DNA from: DATLCI01 sp046714215
Lineage (GTDB): Bacteria > Acidobacteriota > Terriglobia > Terriglobales > Acidobacteriaceae
Length of the DNA stretch: 22,196 bases
Assembly (NCBI GenBank): GCA_046714215.1
Contig: JBKKBM010000222.1
Span: forward strand, 1-22,196
Direction of reading: 5' to 3'
Part shown: positions 21,828 to 22,196 of the stretch, piece by piece
Layout: the number at the start of each line of letters is the position of its first letter
How positions within the stretch are numbered: the stretch's first letter is position 1
The notes under the pieces: model-generated
The model's database searches: none
Seen by the model: only the letters and a program-made list of their open reading frames with translations
Told to the model about the DNA's origin: nothing
Translations under genes and position numbers: made by a program

Positions 21828-22196
21828 ATGACTTCATTCTGGATATCCCCCGCAGGCGGTATTGTTCTTAACATTGTAGGCGGTTTGCTCACTATTCCTA
21901 TTACGCTCGCAGGTAATGCCCTGTTTCAAAAGTACCAACGCAGGGAGTTCAAAAAGGTCTTCGGTCCTGGGAAGAAGGCTTTCCGACTGGTCCTCAGCAG
22001 CCTTGTTCTCAATCCCAAAATCGCCGAGGCACTCGCAGCTCAAAACAATGGCAAGGTATTCGCTTTTGTAAAGCCGTCAAGGCCGAACCGGTCCTTCTCG
22101 GCAAGTAAGCTTGGTAGTAGCTGCGAAGTGAGAGGCATTGCCTATGTTGCGGCTACACTACATGGCGACAGGAATATCAAGCAGGAAGAGACGGAT
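21828..22196 (+). CDS. Unknown membrane-anchored protein, 5' part, cut by window end
   Basis: An open frame of 123 codons runs from ATG 21828 to the window edge without a stop. An N-terminal hydrophobic segment (about 4-29: FWISPAGGIVLNIVGGLLTI) is followed by a basic stretch (F-Q-K-Y-Q-R-R-E-F-K-K) that would hold the rest in the cytosol. A soluble domain then begins, VFGPGKKAFRLVLSSLVL, and further on SSCEVRGIAYVAATL. I do not recognise the family. The layout, one membrane helix plus a cytosolic alpha/beta domain, is seen in some membrane-tethered sensors or effectors, but that is only an impression. By hand count about 54% of third positions are G or C, lower than in neighbouring genes, and AGG/AGA arginine codons occur four times, which suggests recent acquisition. 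It starts 4 nt after hutU with no Shine-Dalgarno. Confidence 0.6.
   Translation, partial: MTSFWISPAGGIVLNIVGGLLTIPITLAGNALFQKYQRREFKKVFGPGKKAFRLVLSSLVLNPKIAEALAAQNNGKVFAFVKPSRPNRSFSASKLGSSCEVRGIAYVAATLHGDRNIKQEETD

Noticed and set aside
1..22196. CRISPR arrays, insertion sequences, phage genes, att sites
   Set aside because: No regularly spaced repeats, transposase or integrase motifs, or terminal inverted repeats were seen on reading both strands.

Overview
This window reads as a chromosomal segment of a GC-rich, double-membraned (Gram-negative type) bacterium. Tol-Pal genes, two lipoboxes, a secretin and an outer-membrane lipoprotein all point to an outer membrane. The mix of features fits Acidobacteriota (Terriglobia/Acidobacteriales type): a TonB-like subunit in the TolA slot, Pal with an extra Ig-like domain, a secretin fused to a cohesin-like domain next to GspG-like pseudopilins, and a fused homocysteine methyltransferase/MTHFR. 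That assignment is an inference from gene content; no rRNA or marker search was possible. No tRNA, rRNA, CRISPR array, IS element, phage gene or toxin-antitoxin pair was seen.

Layout. 1-125: intergenic tail with a strong intrinsic terminator (+). 165-512 (+): small plant-type [2Fe-2S] ferredoxin-like protein. 509-5578 (-): complete Tol-Pal operon in the order tolQ, tolR, tolA/tonB-like, tolB, pal, cpoB (ybgF). 5702-7435 (+): recN. 7432-10469 (-): operon of a bifunctional homocysteine S-methyltransferase/methylenetetrahydrofolate reductase, xseB, and a farnesyl-diphosphate-synthase-type prenyltransferase (ispA). 10610-11803 (+): beta-propeller lipoprotein followed by an intrinsic terminator. 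11858-14287 (-): membrane-anchored penicillin-acylase-family Ntn hydrolase. 14379-14549 (+): a 56-codon small ORF, probably real. 14579-16635 (-): smpB-pepA operon. 16846-20117 (+): TPR-secretin-cohesin protein plus two tandem GspG-like pseudopilins. 20156-21823 (+): urocanate hydratase (hutU) with no other hut gene in view. 21828-22196 (+): 5' part of an unrecognised membrane-anchored protein with different codon usage, cut by the window edge.

How they fit. The Tol-Pal genes would form the energised envelope-constriction machine (TolQRA motor, TolB-Pal at the outer membrane, CpoB linking to peptidoglycan synthesis). The secretin and pseudopilins would form part of a type II secretion or type IV pilus-like apparatus whose ATPase and platform proteins lie elsewhere. 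The rest is housekeeping: repair (recN, xseB), methionine/folate metabolism, isoprenoid chain synthesis, ribosome rescue (smpB), peptide turnover (pepA) and histidine catabolism (hutU).

Regulation visible in sequence. Three + strand units (recN, the lipoprotein, the secretin) start behind a TGC-TATaaT extended -10 with little -35. Two convergent gene pairs end in the same four-base CTAA shared-stop overlap. I found no clearly new system. The best candidates for a second look are the secretin-cohesin/double-pseudopilin cluster, the small ORF at 14379, and the truncated gene at the right edge.
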